Source: Pedobacter nutrimenti (lineage in GTDB: Bacteria; Bacteroidota; Bacteroidia; Sphingobacteriales; Sphingobacteriaceae). From it: a DNA stretch of 64,000 nucleotides. The DNA is taken from contig NZ_QKLU01000004.1 in assembly GCF_003208655.1 (NCBI RefSeq), forward strand, positions 1-64,000, written 5' to 3'. The notes under the pieces are model-generated. The model was not told where the DNA came from. It did no database searches and saw nothing but the letters and a program-made list of their open reading frames with translations. The translations under genes and the position numbers were made by a program. This document shows, in pieces, positions 17,391 to 27,496 of the stretch (positions are counted from its first letter, which is position 1; the number at the start of each line of letters is the position of its first letter).

Positions 17391-17909
17391 TTATTTGTCT
17401 AATGTTTCCCTAAGCCGCAATACATATTTATTGCGATAATAAAGATCCTTTACTTCGACAAGGGTACGGTCCTGATCCGAAACTTCCAGTCCGTCAAAAG
17501 AAGATGTTAAATCCAAAAGCTCGTCAAATAGTTTTTTTTCAACCTCGTCCACCTGAGCTTTAATTTCCATCAATTTGCCTGGATCTGGTTCAAACTGTAA
17601 ATCCATCAATGCTTCATTAATATCCATCATATCCATTAGAAAGTCTTGTGGGAGTACATAATTCTCCCCCTCTTTCAGAACATTTTTCAATTCAAGGATA
17701 TAATAAAGCAGTTTATGCGGATCATTAAAAACCTGATATGCCTTATTATTCAGCGTAGAAAGTTCGAGTACCTCCTGTTGCTTCTCCGGACTTTCATTGA
17801 TGTAAAAGTCCGGATGAAATTTTTTGCTCAGCGCATAAAACTTTTGTTTGATCAACGCAGGATCCGGATGAAAACTTACAGGCAGTTCATACAGCTCAAA
17901 ATAGTTCAT
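17391..17909 (-). CDS. hscB: HscB-like Fe-S cluster co-chaperone (J domain)
   Basis: 172 residues, the normal HscB length. N-terminal J domain with the HPD triad at 32-34 (KKFHPDFY). The C-terminal three-helix domain has MDMMDINEALMDL, which fits the IscU-binding LMEIxEA region. It passes Fe-S clusters from the scaffold with an Hsp70 partner. It starts 2 bp after rseP and is the last gene of a seven-gene run. Other Isc-type genes (iscX, 2Fe-2S ferredoxin) lie 37 kb away. Confidence 0.85.
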   Translation of the reverse strand: MNYFELYELPVSFHPDPALIKQKFYALSKKFHPDFYINESPEKQQEVLELSTLNNKAYQVFNDPHKLLYYILELKNVLKEGENYVLPQDFLMDMMDINEALMDLQFEPDPGKLMEIKAQVDEVEKKLFDELLDLTSSFDGLEVSDQDRTLVEVKDLYYRNKYVLRLRETLDK

Positions 17910-17911
17910 AG

Positions 17912-19249
17912 CTATTTATGAAGAAAAGCTTTAAAAATGTCGTTTCCAAGCACAAATACCATCAGGGAAAGCAGCAGAACAAAACCTACTATTTGCGCAC
18001 GCTCCATAAATTTATCACCAAGTGGCTTACCTTTTATCATTTCAATGATCAAAAAGACCACATGCCCCCCATCCAGCGCCGGAATTGGCAATAAATTCAT
18101 AAAAGCAAGGGCAATGGAAATAAAAGCAGTTGAAGCCCAAAATCTCGCCCATATCCATTCACCACCATATACTTTTCTGGCAATCTCCACAGGACCTGAA
18201 AAAGCTTTTGTGGCTTTGACCTTACCCGTTATCACTTTCCATATCCCTTTTGCATTCGTACTGAATTGTACCCAGGCCTGCTCGGCACCTTTTGGCAAAG
18301 CCTGGAAAAAACCATAATGAATGGTCTCTTCTTTAATTTCCTTAATTCCACGGAAACCGACCCCTACAGTACCGGCTGTATCAGCTGGCACATTAAATAC
18401 CATACTCTTACCTGCACGTTCTACAGTCAGTTCTACCGTTTTGTTTTTAAACTTCTTCATTTCCGGGTACACATCAATAGTGTACCGTACAGGAATTTTA
18501 TCTACCGCAGTAATCCTATCCCCTTTTTGAAGACCAGCTTTAACAGCAGGTCTGTTTGGCATAATAGAATCAATCACTGTTGTAAACAAAGGGACCCTGC
18601 TGATAAACTCTTCAATTCCAAGATCAGAGACCTTGTTTAAAATGTTATCCGGAACTTTTATGTCAATAGCCTTGCCATCACGCAGTACAGTTAAGTTGGT
18701 ATTTCCAAGCAAAACTGAAGGACTGATCAGTTCATCAAAACGGATCACCTTATTGCCATTTACGGCAATAACCTTGTCTCCTTTCTGCAAACCAATCTCT
18801 TTACCAATTACACCCGGGTTAATTCCATTTTGAACCGAGTTATTGGGAATATAAGTTTCTCCATACTTAAAAGTCAGCATCCAGAAAATGAAAATACCAA
18901 CGATAATATTCACGACAACACCACCTAGCATTACAATTAACCGTTGCCAGGCCGGTTTGGACCTAAATTCCCATGGTTGTACCGGTTGTGCCATCTGCTC
19001 GGTGTCCATAGATTCATCAATCATTCCCGAAATCTTTACATAACCACCTAATGGCAGCCAACCAATTCCATACTCACAATCACCACGTTTAACACTAAAT
19101 AATTTCACTCCCCAGGCGTCAAAAAACAAATAGAACTTTTCTACTTTAATCCCAAATGCACGTGCAGCCAAAAAATGTCCTAATTCATGTAGTATTACCA
19201 ATATTGATAACCCCAGTAGCAACTGGGCAGCCATAATCAATCCGTTCAT
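17912..19249 (-). CDS. rseP: Site-2 protease RseP-like (M50 metalloprotease)
   Basis: 445 residues. The zinc motif H21-E-L-G-H25 is in the first membrane helix and the third ligand region is NLLPIPALDGGH near residue 400. Two PDZ-like domains lie between (about 130-210 and 215-290; GLQKGDKVIAVNG and GLQKGDRITAVD). There are four membrane segments. The family cuts membrane-bound anti-sigma factors after a first cut, in envelope stress signalling. It lies directly between dxr and hscB. No anti-sigma factor is seen in the window. Confidence 0.93.
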   Translation of the reverse strand: MNGLIMAAQLLLGLSILVILHELGHFLAARAFGIKVEKFYLFFDAWGVKLFSVKRGDCEYGIGWLPLGGYVKISGMIDESMDTEQMAQPVQPWEFRSKPAWQRLIVMLGGVVVNIIVGIFIFWMLTFKYGETYIPNNSVQNGINPGVIGKEIGLQKGDKVIAVNGNKVIRFDELISPSVLLGNTNLTVLRDGKAIDIKVPDNILNKVSDLGIEEFISRVPLFTTVIDSIMPNRPAVKAGLQKGDRITAVDKIPVRYTIDVYPEMKKFKNKTVELTVERAGKSMVFNVPADTAGTVGVGFRGIKEIKEETIHYGFFQALPKGAEQAWVQFSTNAKGIWKVITGKVKATKAFSGPVEIARKVYGGEWIWARFWASTAFISIALAFMNLLPIPALDGGHVVFLIIEMIKGKPLGDKFMERAQIVGFVLLLSLMVFVLGNDIFKAFLHK

Positions 19250-19291
19250 ATCTTATTTTAATGTTTTTATATTTATTTAGATGAATAAAAT

Positions 19292-20452
19292 TTACTTTGT
19301 TACGAGTTGCCGGGCAAATATACGTGTATGCTCATCGGTTTCTAAATAATTAACCAAGCCCGGCTCTCCAATAAAAGGAACCTCCGACATACATCGTTCG
19401 ATCACATCGCTCATCTCCAGAAAACCCAGTCTATCCTGTAAAAAGGCATTTACCACAACTTCATTGGCCGCATTTACGATACAAGGCATATTTCCACCTT
19501 TTCTCATTGCCTGGAAGGCAATATCCAGATTTCTGAAACTCACCGGATCCGGCGGAAAAAAAGTCAGTTCGGGATAATCCAAAAAATTAAACCTTGGAAA
19601 TTTAGTGTCCACCCTTTCCGGATATGCAAGGGCATAATGAATGGGTAACTTCATGTCCGGAAGCCCCATCTGGGCCTTCATAGAACCATCTTTAAATTGC
19701 GCTATGGAATGTACAATGGACTGAGGATGGACAATGACATCAATCTGGTCCGCAGCAAGTCCAAATAACCATTTTGCTTCAATAACTTCAAGGCCTTTGT
19801 TCATCATCGAGGCAGAATCAATGGTAATTTTAGCGCCCATGACCCAATTCGGATGTTTTAAGGCTTGAGCCTTGGTAACACCGGCAAGAAACTCACGGTC
19901 TTTTCCTCTAAAAGGCCCACCAGAAGCGGTCAGATAAATCTTCTCCAGAGAGTGCTCTTCCTCTCCCACCAGACACTGGAAAATAGCAGAATGTTCAGAA
20001 TCAACAGGTATGATCTTTACAGCATGTTTCTTTGCGAGCGCGGTAATCAGTTCACCAGCAACCACCAGCGTTTCTTTATTGGCCAACGCGATATCCTTTC
20101 CAGCCTCAATAGCAGCAATGGTTGGTCTCAAACCTGCAGAGCCAACAACAGCGGTCAATACCATATGAGCTGAAGTTAGTGCAGCTGCTTCAACCAACGA
20201 TGCTTCACCAGTTATAACCCTGATGCCTTTACCTGAAAGCGCTTCTTTAACTTTTAGATATTTTCCTTCATCCGTAATGACTACCAGTTCAGGATGAAAT
20301 TCCAGAGATTGCCGGATCAAAAGTTCATCATTAGATTGACCCGTGAGTGCCACTACCCGATATCGCTCCGGGTTCGCCCTCACTACTTCTAATGTTTGTG
20401 TACCAACTGATCCCGTAGAACCCAGTATGCTTATATTTTTTATAATCGCCAA
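19292..20452 (-). CDS. dxr: 1-deoxy-D-xylulose 5-phosphate reductoisomerase
   Basis: 386 residues from TTG at 20452 (LAIIKNISILGSTGSVG); no ATG is available near the N-terminal Rossmann motif GSTGSVG, and a farther TTG at 20473 adds seven basic residues. Further family motifs are LANKETLVVAG, IIPVDSEHSAIFQ, TASGGPF, PNWVMGAKITIDSASMMNKG and HPQSIVHS. It makes MEP in the non-mevalonate isoprenoid route, in the cytoplasm. It is in the minus-strand run between GH3 and rseP. Confidence 0.95.
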   Translation of the reverse strand: MAIIKNISILGSTGSVGTQTLEVVRANPERYRVVALTGQSNDELLIRQSLEFHPELVVITDEGKYLKVKEALSGKGIRVITGEASLVEAAALTSAHMVLTAVVGSAGLRPTIAAIEAGKDIALANKETLVVAGELITALAKKHAVKIIPVDSEHSAIFQCLVGEEEHSLEKIYLTASGGPFRGKDREFLAGVTKAQALKHPNWVMGAKITIDSASMMNKGLEVIEAKWLFGLAADQIDVIVHPQSIVHSIAQFKDGSMKAQMGLPDMKLPIHYALAYPERVDTKFPRFNFLDYPELTFFPPDPVSFRNLDIAFQAMRKGGNMPCIVNAANEVVVNAFLQDRLGFLEMSDVIERCMSEVPFIGEPGLVNYLETDEHTRIFARQLVTK

Positions 20453-20489
20453 AAGCTTGTTTCTCCTCTTCAACGTCTACCAGACGATA

Positions 20490-21995
20490 TTATTTTTTAA
20501 GTGTAAAATTACTTAAACTATCCGCAATTTTTCTGTCATTGGACAGACGCGGTACTTTATTTTGTCCGCCCAGTTTGCCTTCAGACCTCATATAATTTAC
20601 AAATGCATCCTTTTGCAAAGGACGTATAATAAGCGGTTGAAGAATTTTACCTTCAATGAGGTCAAAGTAATAAATATTTTTCTTTTGCAGGGCCTGATCT
20701 ACTTTTCTGCTAAAATCATTAAAATCCCCTGGCAGCTCTGCAAATTCGACAAACCATTCATGATATGGTAAACCACCGTCAGGATCTACAACCTGAGGTG
20801 CCACTGTAAATTCAGTAATCCCAATTCCTTCTTCATTTGCCACACTCAGTAAAGCATGTTCCACTTCCTCACCGATCACATGTTCTCCAAAAGCGGAAAT
20901 AAAATGTTTGATACGGCCGGTGACTACAATTTTATAAGGCTCTTTAGAAACAAATTTCACCGTATCACCAATGCTGTAACCCCATAGCCCCGCATTGGTA
21001 TTTAAAATTAATGCATAATTTACATCCAGCTCTACCTCTGCCAAAGTCAGACGAGCGGGGTTATCGTTGTAATATTCATCAGCAGGAACAAACTCATAAA
21101 AAATCCCCGCATCCGCCAATAACAACAGTCCTTTTTCCTTTTGACTGTCCTGATAAGCTATAAAGCCTTCTGAAGCCGGATAAGTTTCTATAGAATCAAT
21201 TCTATGCCCGATACTTGCCTCTATTTTTGCTCTGTAAGGTTCATAATTTACACCTCCATATACAAACAGCTTAAAATTGGGAAAAATAGTCTCAATCCTT
21301 TTTCCTCCCGATTTTTCAGTCAAACGGTCAAAGTACATCTGTACCCAAGGCGGAATCCCTGAAATAACGGTCATATCCTGGTGAAAAGTCTCTTCAACTA
21401 TAGCATCAACTTTTTCTTCCCAGTCTTCGATACAATTTGTTGCATAAGAAGGCAAACGGTTTTTCTGCAGATATGCTGGCACCAAATTGGCAACAATACC
21501 TGACAAGCGGCCTATTTTAATTCCGTTTTTCTTTGCCATTACAGGGCTGCCCTGCAAAAAGATCATTTTACCATTTACAAAATCGGCATTACCCGTCTCA
21601 TGCACATAGGTCAACAGTGCATTCCGCGCTGCTTTAATATGCTCTGGCATGGATTCTTTCGAAATAGGAATATATTTTGCACCTGAAGTTGTTCCCGATG
21701 TTTTTGCAAAATAAGCTGGTTTCCCTTTCCAAAGTACATTTGGTTCCCCTTTGACAATCCTGTCAATATAACTTTTAAGTCCTTCGTAATCTCTTATAGG
21801 AACCCGTTTTTTAAAATCCTCATGATTTTTTACCGAAGCCAGGTCATGATCTTTACCAAAAGCCGTATGTTTTGCCTCTTTTACCAAAGTAAGGAGCGTT
21901 CGCTGCTGGGCTTCAACTGCATTTTTTTTCCATTTCTGAATTCCCTTAACCACAAAGGCCGCAAAGGGTTTGCTTAAAGCTGCTTTAATCCCCAT
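20490..21995 (-). CDS. GH3-family acyl-adenylate-forming protein
   Basis: 501 residues, within the bacterial GH3 range. ATP-binding motifs are YFAKTSGTTSGAKYIP (about 108-123), ETYPASEGF (about 265-273) and the YALILNTNAGLWGYSIGDTVKF region. Plant GH3 enzymes join amino acids to hormone acids; bacterial members are common in Bacteroidota, but their substrates are mostly unknown. It is in a run with two glycosyltransferases and a membrane protein, so a role in the envelope is possible, but that is inference. Confidence 0.85.
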   Translation of the reverse strand: MGIKAALSKPFAAFVVKGIQKWKKNAVEAQQRTLLTLVKEAKHTAFGKDHDLASVKNHEDFKKRVPIRDYEGLKSYIDRIVKGEPNVLWKGKPAYFAKTSGTTSGAKYIPISKESMPEHIKAARNALLTYVHETGNADFVNGKMIFLQGSPVMAKKNGIKIGRLSGIVANLVPAYLQKNRLPSYATNCIEDWEEKVDAIVEETFHQDMTVISGIPPWVQMYFDRLTEKSGGKRIETIFPNFKLFVYGGVNYEPYRAKIEASIGHRIDSIETYPASEGFIAYQDSQKEKGLLLLADAGIFYEFVPADEYYNDNPARLTLAEVELDVNYALILNTNAGLWGYSIGDTVKFVSKEPYKIVVTGRIKHFISAFGEHVIGEEVEHALLSVANEEGIGITEFTVAPQVVDPDGGLPYHEWFVEFAELPGDFNDFSRKVDQALQKKNIYYFDLIEGKILQPLIIRPLQKDAFVNYMRSEGKLGGQNKVPRLSNDRKIADSLSNFTLKK

Positions 21996-22000
21996 GAATC

Positions 22001-22792
22001 TTAAACAATATTATGAATAATGTCCGGATGCTCATCTCCTTTATATTCGCTCATCATTTTTCGGTAAGCAATCGTCAGGGCAACATTAGACAAAGGAACC
22101 ACAATAAAAGAACTCAAAATATTAATCATAAAAGAAACAACCGGCCAGTGCAGATAGCTTGCACAAAAAAGGTATAAAATATAAAAACCTCCCAGAACCA
22201 GAAGGAGCAATAAAATTTTTGTAAAGTTGCCCTTGGTGATGGCCAGGCTAAATTTGATAGAACCAAATGGAGGTTGATTTTTATCAATAATAAAAAACGG
22301 AAAAAAAGAAATTCTTATCCAGGTAATAAAAATAGCCACCGTTCCTACAGATATGGCAATATTGGTGATCACTTCCATGCGAATCCCTGTATAGATAAAA
22401 GGAAAACCAACCAGAGCGACAACTGTGTAAACCCCTAAAATGCAGAACATAAAATAACACATGGCAATCAGGAAACGAATAATTTGCTGACGGGTTGGTA
22501 AAGTACTGACAATACTGACATCATGCTCTTCGTCATCCAGTAAATGAAAAATATACTTCAGCAGTGAAAGATTGATTGTAAAGTACAGCATTACAAAAAG
22601 GGCAGCCATAAAAATACTCAGTCCTTTGCTGACATCCTTCAGAAAAAAGGCCATCAGTCCTGAAGCATTGGAAGTGAGGAACATTAAAAAACACAATGTC
22701 GCAATAGAAAAATAATTTCTCTTGGTCAGCGTCCATGCCTTACCAATGACCTCATTAACGGTAAATGTACTTTCTTTTAAAAATTCTATCAT
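22001..22792 (-). CDS. Multi-pass membrane protein of unknown function
   Basis: 263 residues with about six hydrophobic segments and a short soluble tail (EYKGDEHPDIIHNIV). The N terminus (FTVNEVIGKAWTLTKRNYF) resembles Bacteroidota membrane proteins with a repeated amphipathic helix before the first membrane segment; I cannot name the family. Its ATG overlaps the stop of the upstream glycosyltransferase (ATGA), so translation is coupled. It could be part of a lipid or glycan export step; this is inference. Confidence 0.75.
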   Translation of the reverse strand: MIEFLKESTFTVNEVIGKAWTLTKRNYFSIATLCFLMFLTSNASGLMAFFLKDVSKGLSIFMAALFVMLYFTINLSLLKYIFHLLDDEEHDVSIVSTLPTRQQIIRFLIAMCYFMFCILGVYTVVALVGFPFIYTGIRMEVITNIAISVGTVAIFITWIRISFFPFFIIDKNQPPFGSIKFSLAITKGNFTKILLLLLVLGGFYILYLFCASYLHWPVVSFMINILSSFIVVPLSNVALTIAYRKMMSEYKGDEHPDIIHNIV

Positions 22793-23757
22793 GGTTGTTT
22801 CAATACTACTCTTTTAACAAAATCCTGTATAAACCCCATACCATAAGCAAAAAGCTGTATAAAGGAAGCAATAATACTTAAAAATGCAACTTTAAGTGAT
22901 TTAGTCACACTCCAGGCATGAAAAAAAATCATTGCAAATATGATAAGCAGCACTATATTACAAATATACGCCAAAGGCGGATACAATATATTCAACAACA
23001 AAGTTAGTATAAAACCAACAGTAAAGGCAGCCGGAAAAAAATGGATGAGTTTCAATTCAGAAGGAAAATGCTTATAGATATTGATCCTGGCCCTCCCAAA
23101 AAAATGAAGTTGTTTATAGAACTGTAAAAAACTTGTCCTACGTTTATGATAAACCTTTGCGGCAGGAATCAAACCTATTTTAAAGCCACTTTCATGGATC
23201 CGGATGCTGTATTCAATATCCTCCCCTAAGCGGGTCAAAATAAAACCGCCAACTTTTTCCCAAACCTCCCGTGAAACCCCCATATTAAAACTTCTGGGGT
23301 GAAACTGTCCAACGTGCTTTTTGTTTCCACGTATTCCTCCTGTGGTAAATGGAGAAGTCATGGCATAGCTGATTGCCTTTTGAACAGGTGTAAAACTACT
23401 GTGTGCAGCATCAGGGCCACCATAAGCATCCAGCTTATGTTCAAAAAGATAATCCTTCACGATTTCCAGATAATCCGAAGGAATAAGACAATCTGAATCA
23501 AAAATAATAAAATAGTCCCCCTTTGCCCTTTCAAAGCCAAAATTACGGCTAAAGCCCTGCCCCTCATTTGGCTTAAAGAAATAGTGAATATCCAGTTTGT
23601 CCCGGTATTTTTCAACAATACTTTTCGCATCATGTACAGAGCCATCCTCAATAACCAATACCTCAAATTGCATATAACTTTGCCTGCATAGGGTAGCAAG
23701 CAATTCATCTATCTCTTGCGGACGGTTATAAAGCGGAATAATTACAGAGAAAAACAT
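22789..23757 (-). CDS. Family 2 glycosyltransferase, membrane-attached
   Basis: 322 residues. GT-A fold: FSVIIPLYNRPQEI at the N terminus, VIEDGS, then the DXD-type FDSDC at about 92-96 and a C-terminal LGEDIEYSIRIHESG that fits the ED catalytic site. Two hydrophobic segments near the C terminus would hold it at the inner membrane. It lies 3 bp after a second GT2 gene. The donor and acceptor are unknown; the pair may act on an envelope glycolipid. Confidence 0.88.
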   Translation of the reverse strand: MFFSVIIPLYNRPQEIDELLATLCRQSYMQFEVLVIEDGSVHDAKSIVEKYRDKLDIHYFFKPNEGQGFSRNFGFERAKGDYFIIFDSDCLIPSDYLEIVKDYLFEHKLDAYGGPDAAHSSFTPVQKAISYAMTSPFTTGGIRGNKKHVGQFHPRSFNMGVSREVWEKVGGFILTRLGEDIEYSIRIHESGFKIGLIPAAKVYHKRRTSFLQFYKQLHFFGRARINIYKHFPSELKLIHFFPAAFTVGFILTLLLNILYPPLAYICNIVLLIIFAMIFFHAWSVTKSLKVAFLSIIASFIQLFAYGMGFIQDFVKRVVLKQP

Positions 23758-23760
23758 CTG

Positions 23761-24714
23761 TTACTGGATCTCCTTTTCTATCAGATACTGATTCCGTTCC
23801 GGCGCATTTCTGGTCACCAGTTCTGCCACAAAACCTGTTAAAAATAACTGTGAGCCTACTATAATAGCAACCAGAGCGATATAAAATAAAGGCTGATCTG
23901 TAATTTCCCTTTTATAAGGAATCCCCGCCGCTATGTGGTAAAGCTTCTCACCAATCATCCAAAGGGCCATAAAAGTACCAATAAGAAAACTCAGTACCCC
24001 AAGTGAACCAAAAAAATGCATGGGTCTTTTACCAAACTTTCCAACAAAAAAAATAGACAACAGATCCAGAAAACCATTGATAAAACGACTAAAACCAAAT
24101 TTAGTCACCCCGTACTTTCTGGCACGGTGTTCCACAACCTGTTCACCGATCTTTTTAAAACCTGCCCATTTTGCAATTACTGGAATATAACGGTGCATTT
24201 CTCCATACACCTCTATGGTCTTCACCACATCATTCCGGTAGGCTTTTAAGCCACAGTTGAAATCATTTAATTGTATGCCCGACATTTTTCGGGTTGCTGC
24301 ATTAAATAATTTCGTCGGAATGGTTTTGGTAATCGGATCATAACGCTTTTTTTTCCAACCGGAAACCAGGTCAAATTTCTCTTCCCGGATCTTTTTATAT
24401 AAAGCAGGAATTTCGTCAGGACTATCCTGCAAATCCGCATCCATGGTAATCACCACATCTCCCCTTGAGGCTGTAAAAGCAACATTCAGCGCTGCAGATT
24501 TACCATAATTTCTCCTGAATTTAATGGCCTTTACCCGACTGTACTGTTCCTTTAACTCCTCAATTACCTGCCAGGAACTGTCAGTACTACCGTCATCCAC
24601 AAAAAGGATTTCGTAAGTAAAGTTATTTTCTGTCATTACCTTGGTGATCCATGAGGTCAGTTCTGGCAAAGACTCTTCTTCATTATATAATGGTACAACA
24701 ACCGAAATATCCAT
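23761..24714 (-). CDS. Family 2 glycosyltransferase, DPM1/ArnC-like
   Basis: 317 residues. Motifs are VVPLYNEEESLPEL, FVDDGSTDSSW and MDADLQDSPDEIP, followed by FNCGLKAYR, which together are typical of polyprenyl-phosphate glycosyltransferases. Two C-terminal membrane helices (about 230-255 and 270-295) agree with this class. It is the first gene of the run that ends at hscB. A TAAGTTTG box on the minus strand at 24743-24750 is a fair promoter about 30 bp upstream. Confidence 0.9.
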   Translation of the reverse strand: MDISVVVPLYNEEESLPELTSWITKVMTENNFTYEILFVDDGSTDSSWQVIEELKEQYSRVKAIKFRRNYGKSAALNVAFTASRGDVVITMDADLQDSPDEIPALYKKIREEKFDLVSGWKKKRYDPITKTIPTKLFNAATRKMSGIQLNDFNCGLKAYRNDVVKTIEVYGEMHRYIPVIAKWAGFKKIGEQVVEHRARKYGVTKFGFSRFINGFLDLLSIFFVGKFGKRPMHFFGSLGVLSFLIGTFMALWMIGEKLYHIAAGIPYKREITDQPLFYIALVAIIVGSQLFLTGFVAELVTRNAPERNQYLIEKEIQ

Positions 24715-24884
24715 GTATGGTTACAAAGCTTAATACAATCTGCAAACTTAGACAAAACTGTGCATCCATTCATGTACATTCTTTAAAAAAATAACACCAA
24801 TTTTCCATAGCAATCCACTCTTTGTCTTTTTATCTAGCCCCATACCCTGGAATACTGAGGATGTACACTGTGGATCTTTAAATG

Positions 24885-26045
24885 TTATGGAAGCAGTTCT
24901 TCTAATTTTTTAATCAGGTCTTGGGAAAACAAGTTTTTGGCAATAATTATCCCTTGAGGATTGATCAGAAAATTCTGTGGGATTTCGTTAATAGCATATT
25001 CCTGGGCAGCTTTATTGTTCCAGCCCCTTAGATCACTCAGCTGCAGCCATACCATACGGTACGCTTCCACTGCTGTAAGCCAGTTTTTTTTGTCCGTATC
25101 CAACGAAACTGAAATGAGCTCAAAATTCTTATTTTTAAACTGCTGGTGAACACGCTGCAGATTTGGATTCTCTTGCAGGCAAGGCATACACCAGCTTGCC
25201 CAAAAATCAATCAAGATGTATTTTCCTTTGTATTTATCTAAGGAAACTATTTTCCCATCTATACCGGGTAATGTAAAATTGATCATTTTTACACCAGGCG
25301 CGGTCCTCTTAACCAGCAGCAACTTGTTTGTCAATTCTTTTCCGAGCCTGGAATTTTTCATCCTGGGGCTCAGACGGTTCAGCAGGGGTTCAAACACACC
25401 AGGCCTCATCAGGTTACTCCGCTGCTCCATCAGGTCCAGGGAAACATAGGAATCCGGATAAGCCCGGATAAAATGTTCTTCTTTATCTCTAATGGCTGCA
25501 ACCAGTGGCTGCATTTTCAGGCTAATGGATTGAACAATCTGATTTGTGTCAATCCCCAGGCCCTGGGTCTCAATCAAAACAGGAATCATTTCTTGTTGTA
25601 ATGTGCGCATCTGATCTGTTTCTGCTTTTTTTAACCGCTGCAATTCCAGAAATTCCTCCTGGGTTTTACCTCCATGAATAATTGCCGTATTGATCAGACT
25701 GTCCCCCTGGAGGTTAATGGCTCCTTTTTCGAGAAAAAGGTCCTGTTCATCTCTTTTGAGCAGGCGCTCCAGGTAGGATACATGGGTATCCTGATATAAG
25801 GATTTCAATTGAAGTGAAGCCTTAACCGGCTGAGAAACGGTTAAACTCCCTTTGAAGTTAAATTCCCCGTTCTTTGTAGCAACTGAATCTAATACCCTTT
25901 TATTTCCAATCTCATAAAGTAATAAGACTTTCATCCCATTCTTCAAACCAGAAAGTTTTCCATGCAACGTAAAGTCATTCTGGGCATTTATTTTCAATGT
26001 ACCCAAAAGCAAAATCATCACCAGGCACCACGCTGCTTTTTTCAT
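24885..26045 (-). CDS. TlpA-like thioredoxin-fold protein with DUF4369-like N domain
   Basis: 386 residues from ATG 26045 (MKKAAWC); a TTG three codons upstream is less likely. A signal peptide is followed by a DUF4369-like beta domain (FTLHGKLSGLKNGMKVLLLYE), a helical spacer, and a C-terminal thioredoxin fold with C286-M-P-C289 (FWASWCMPCLQE) and the cis-proline NEIPQNFLI. It probably reduces disulfides in the periplasm. It is a single gene. Confidence 0.9.
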   Translation of the reverse strand: MKKAAWCLVMILLLGTLKINAQNDFTLHGKLSGLKNGMKVLLLYEIGNKRVLDSVATKNGEFNFKGSLTVSQPVKASLQLKSLYQDTHVSYLERLLKRDEQDLFLEKGAINLQGDSLINTAIIHGGKTQEEFLELQRLKKAETDQMRTLQQEMIPVLIETQGLGIDTNQIVQSISLKMQPLVAAIRDKEEHFIRAYPDSYVSLDLMEQRSNLMRPGVFEPLLNRLSPRMKNSRLGKELTNKLLLVKRTAPGVKMINFTLPGIDGKIVSLDKYKGKYILIDFWASWCMPCLQENPNLQRVHQQFKNKNFELISVSLDTDKKNWLTAVEAYRMVWLQLSDLRGWNNKAAQEYAINEIPQNFLINPQGIIIAKNLFSQDLIKKLEELLP

Positions 26046-26159
26046 GTCCAGCAAACATCAAAATCCGAACCAGAGCCAGACATTTTCTCAAAAAAACCCT
26101 TTATTTGCGGATTAATGGCATTATATATGCTCAAAAGATAAATATTAAAACAAAATTAC

Positions 26160-27002
26160 ATGACAAGAACAGAGCTTACGCTTGAAAAATTACTTAATGG
26201 ACTAATAGACCGTATTCCATCAATACTGCTTGCTATAGCCATTTTACTAATTGGGATCTGGCTGATTAAATACCTGATTCGTTTCCTCACCAACCGTTTC
26301 ACAAAAAGTAACGTAGACGTGTCGCTGTCTAACTTTCTGATCAGTGTTTTCAAGGTGATCCTTTATGTCCTGCTGATTCTCAATGTCATTTCTACTTTAG
26401 GTATACCCACAACTTCTTTTGTTGCTGTGCTGGGTGCAGCTGGTCTAGCTGTTGGTCTGGCCCTGCAGGGAAGTCTTTCAAATTTTGCTGGAGGGGTATT
26501 GATCCTGCTGTTTAAACCTTTCCGGGTAGGACATACTATTACAGCCGCCAATGGCGTAAATGGGACTGTTTTAAAAATTGATATTTTATATACTACCTTA
26601 AGGGCCGTTAACGGCACAACCCTTTATGCACCTAATGGCCCTTTGGCAAATGCAGTAATCAATAACTTCTCAGACAGTGACACCAGAATGCTGGAATATA
26701 TCATCGGTGTTTCCTACGAATCCAATATTGATACCGCCAGAAAAGTCATAGTTGAAATTCTAGAAAAAGACTCAAGGATTCTTCATGATCCAAAACCTGC
26801 TGTCCTGGTGAGCTCACTTGGTGACAATGCAGTCAATCTAACTATACGTGCATGGGTGGCCAATCATGACTATGCCGGTGCATATTTTCACAATTATCAG
26901 GTTATTAAAGAAGAGCTTGACAACAACAAAATCGGCATTCCTTTTCCTCAGCGTGAACTTCGCATCATTCATACTTCAACACCAACAGAAGGAGAAAAGT
27001 AG
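26160..27002 (+). CDS. mscS: Small-conductance mechanosensitive channel (MscS)
   Basis: 280 residues, the size of the E. coli protein. Three N-terminal membrane helices; the pore helix AVLGAAGLAVGLALQGSLSNFAGGVLIL has the small-residue pattern of TM3. The beta domain has the FRVGHTITA motif, followed by an alpha-beta end with PFPQRELRI. It releases osmolytes on hypo-osmotic shock. It is a single gene. Confidence 0.95.
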   Translation: MTRTELTLEKLLNGLIDRIPSILLAIAILLIGIWLIKYLIRFLTNRFTKSNVDVSLSNFLISVFKVILYVLLILNVISTLGIPTTSFVAVLGAAGLAVGLALQGSLSNFAGGVLILLFKPFRVGHTITAANGVNGTVLKIDILYTTLRAVNGTTLYAPNGPLANAVINNFSDSDTRMLEYIIGVSYESNIDTARKVIVEILEKDSRILHDPKPAVLVSSLGDNAVNLTIRAWVANHDYAGAYFHNYQVIKEELDNNKIGIPFPQRELRIIHTSTPTEGEK

Positions 27003-27007
27003 TTCTT

Positions 27008-27382
27008 TTACCTGAGCCTGTACAGTTGTATTTTCCTTATTTTACCACCCGAACAGTATTTTCCGCTGATTGAAGATGGTGATTGTTCATATACATCTTC
27101 CATATGATCCAGGATAAAATAATCTTTCCTTCCGGTTCGAAAAGCTTCGAACCGGATTTGTTTTTTTTGGTCCGGGACACCCATTTCAGGGTAAAACAGA
27201 ATTGGTTTTTTCTGCAGGTACAGTTTTAATTCTGATGCCCCTATATACCCATTTCCCAAAACAAACCTGATGATTTTATCACCCAACCTTCCTTTATAAT
27301 AAACAGCTTCATAGGCTTTTTGGCCGTAACCATAAAAAGATACCAGCGTCAGACAAAAAATTAAAAGAAAACGATATTTCAT
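27008..27382 (-). CDS. Small secreted protein of unknown function
   Basis: 124 residues. A signal peptide (FYGYG-QK) is followed by a sheet-rich, basic domain with no family I recognise (YEAVYYKGRLGDKIIRFVLG). Two cysteines would be too few for repeated disulfides. It is convergent with mscS, with 5 bp between. Confidence 0.65.
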   Translation of the reverse strand: MKYRFLLIFCLTLVSFYGYGQKAYEAVYYKGRLGDKIIRFVLGNGYIGASELKLYLQKKPILFYPEMGVPDQKKQIRFEAFRTGRKDYFILDHMEDVYEQSPSSISGKYCSGGKIRKIQLYRLR

Positions 27383-27496
27383 AAGAAGTAAGATCAGATA
27401 GTGATCTTATGTAAACAACGTTTGTAAAAAACAATTTGTTTGTAAGGATCTAATTCTTTGCCCGACTAAGCTTTTAAATTTCAAATTTTATCAAAC

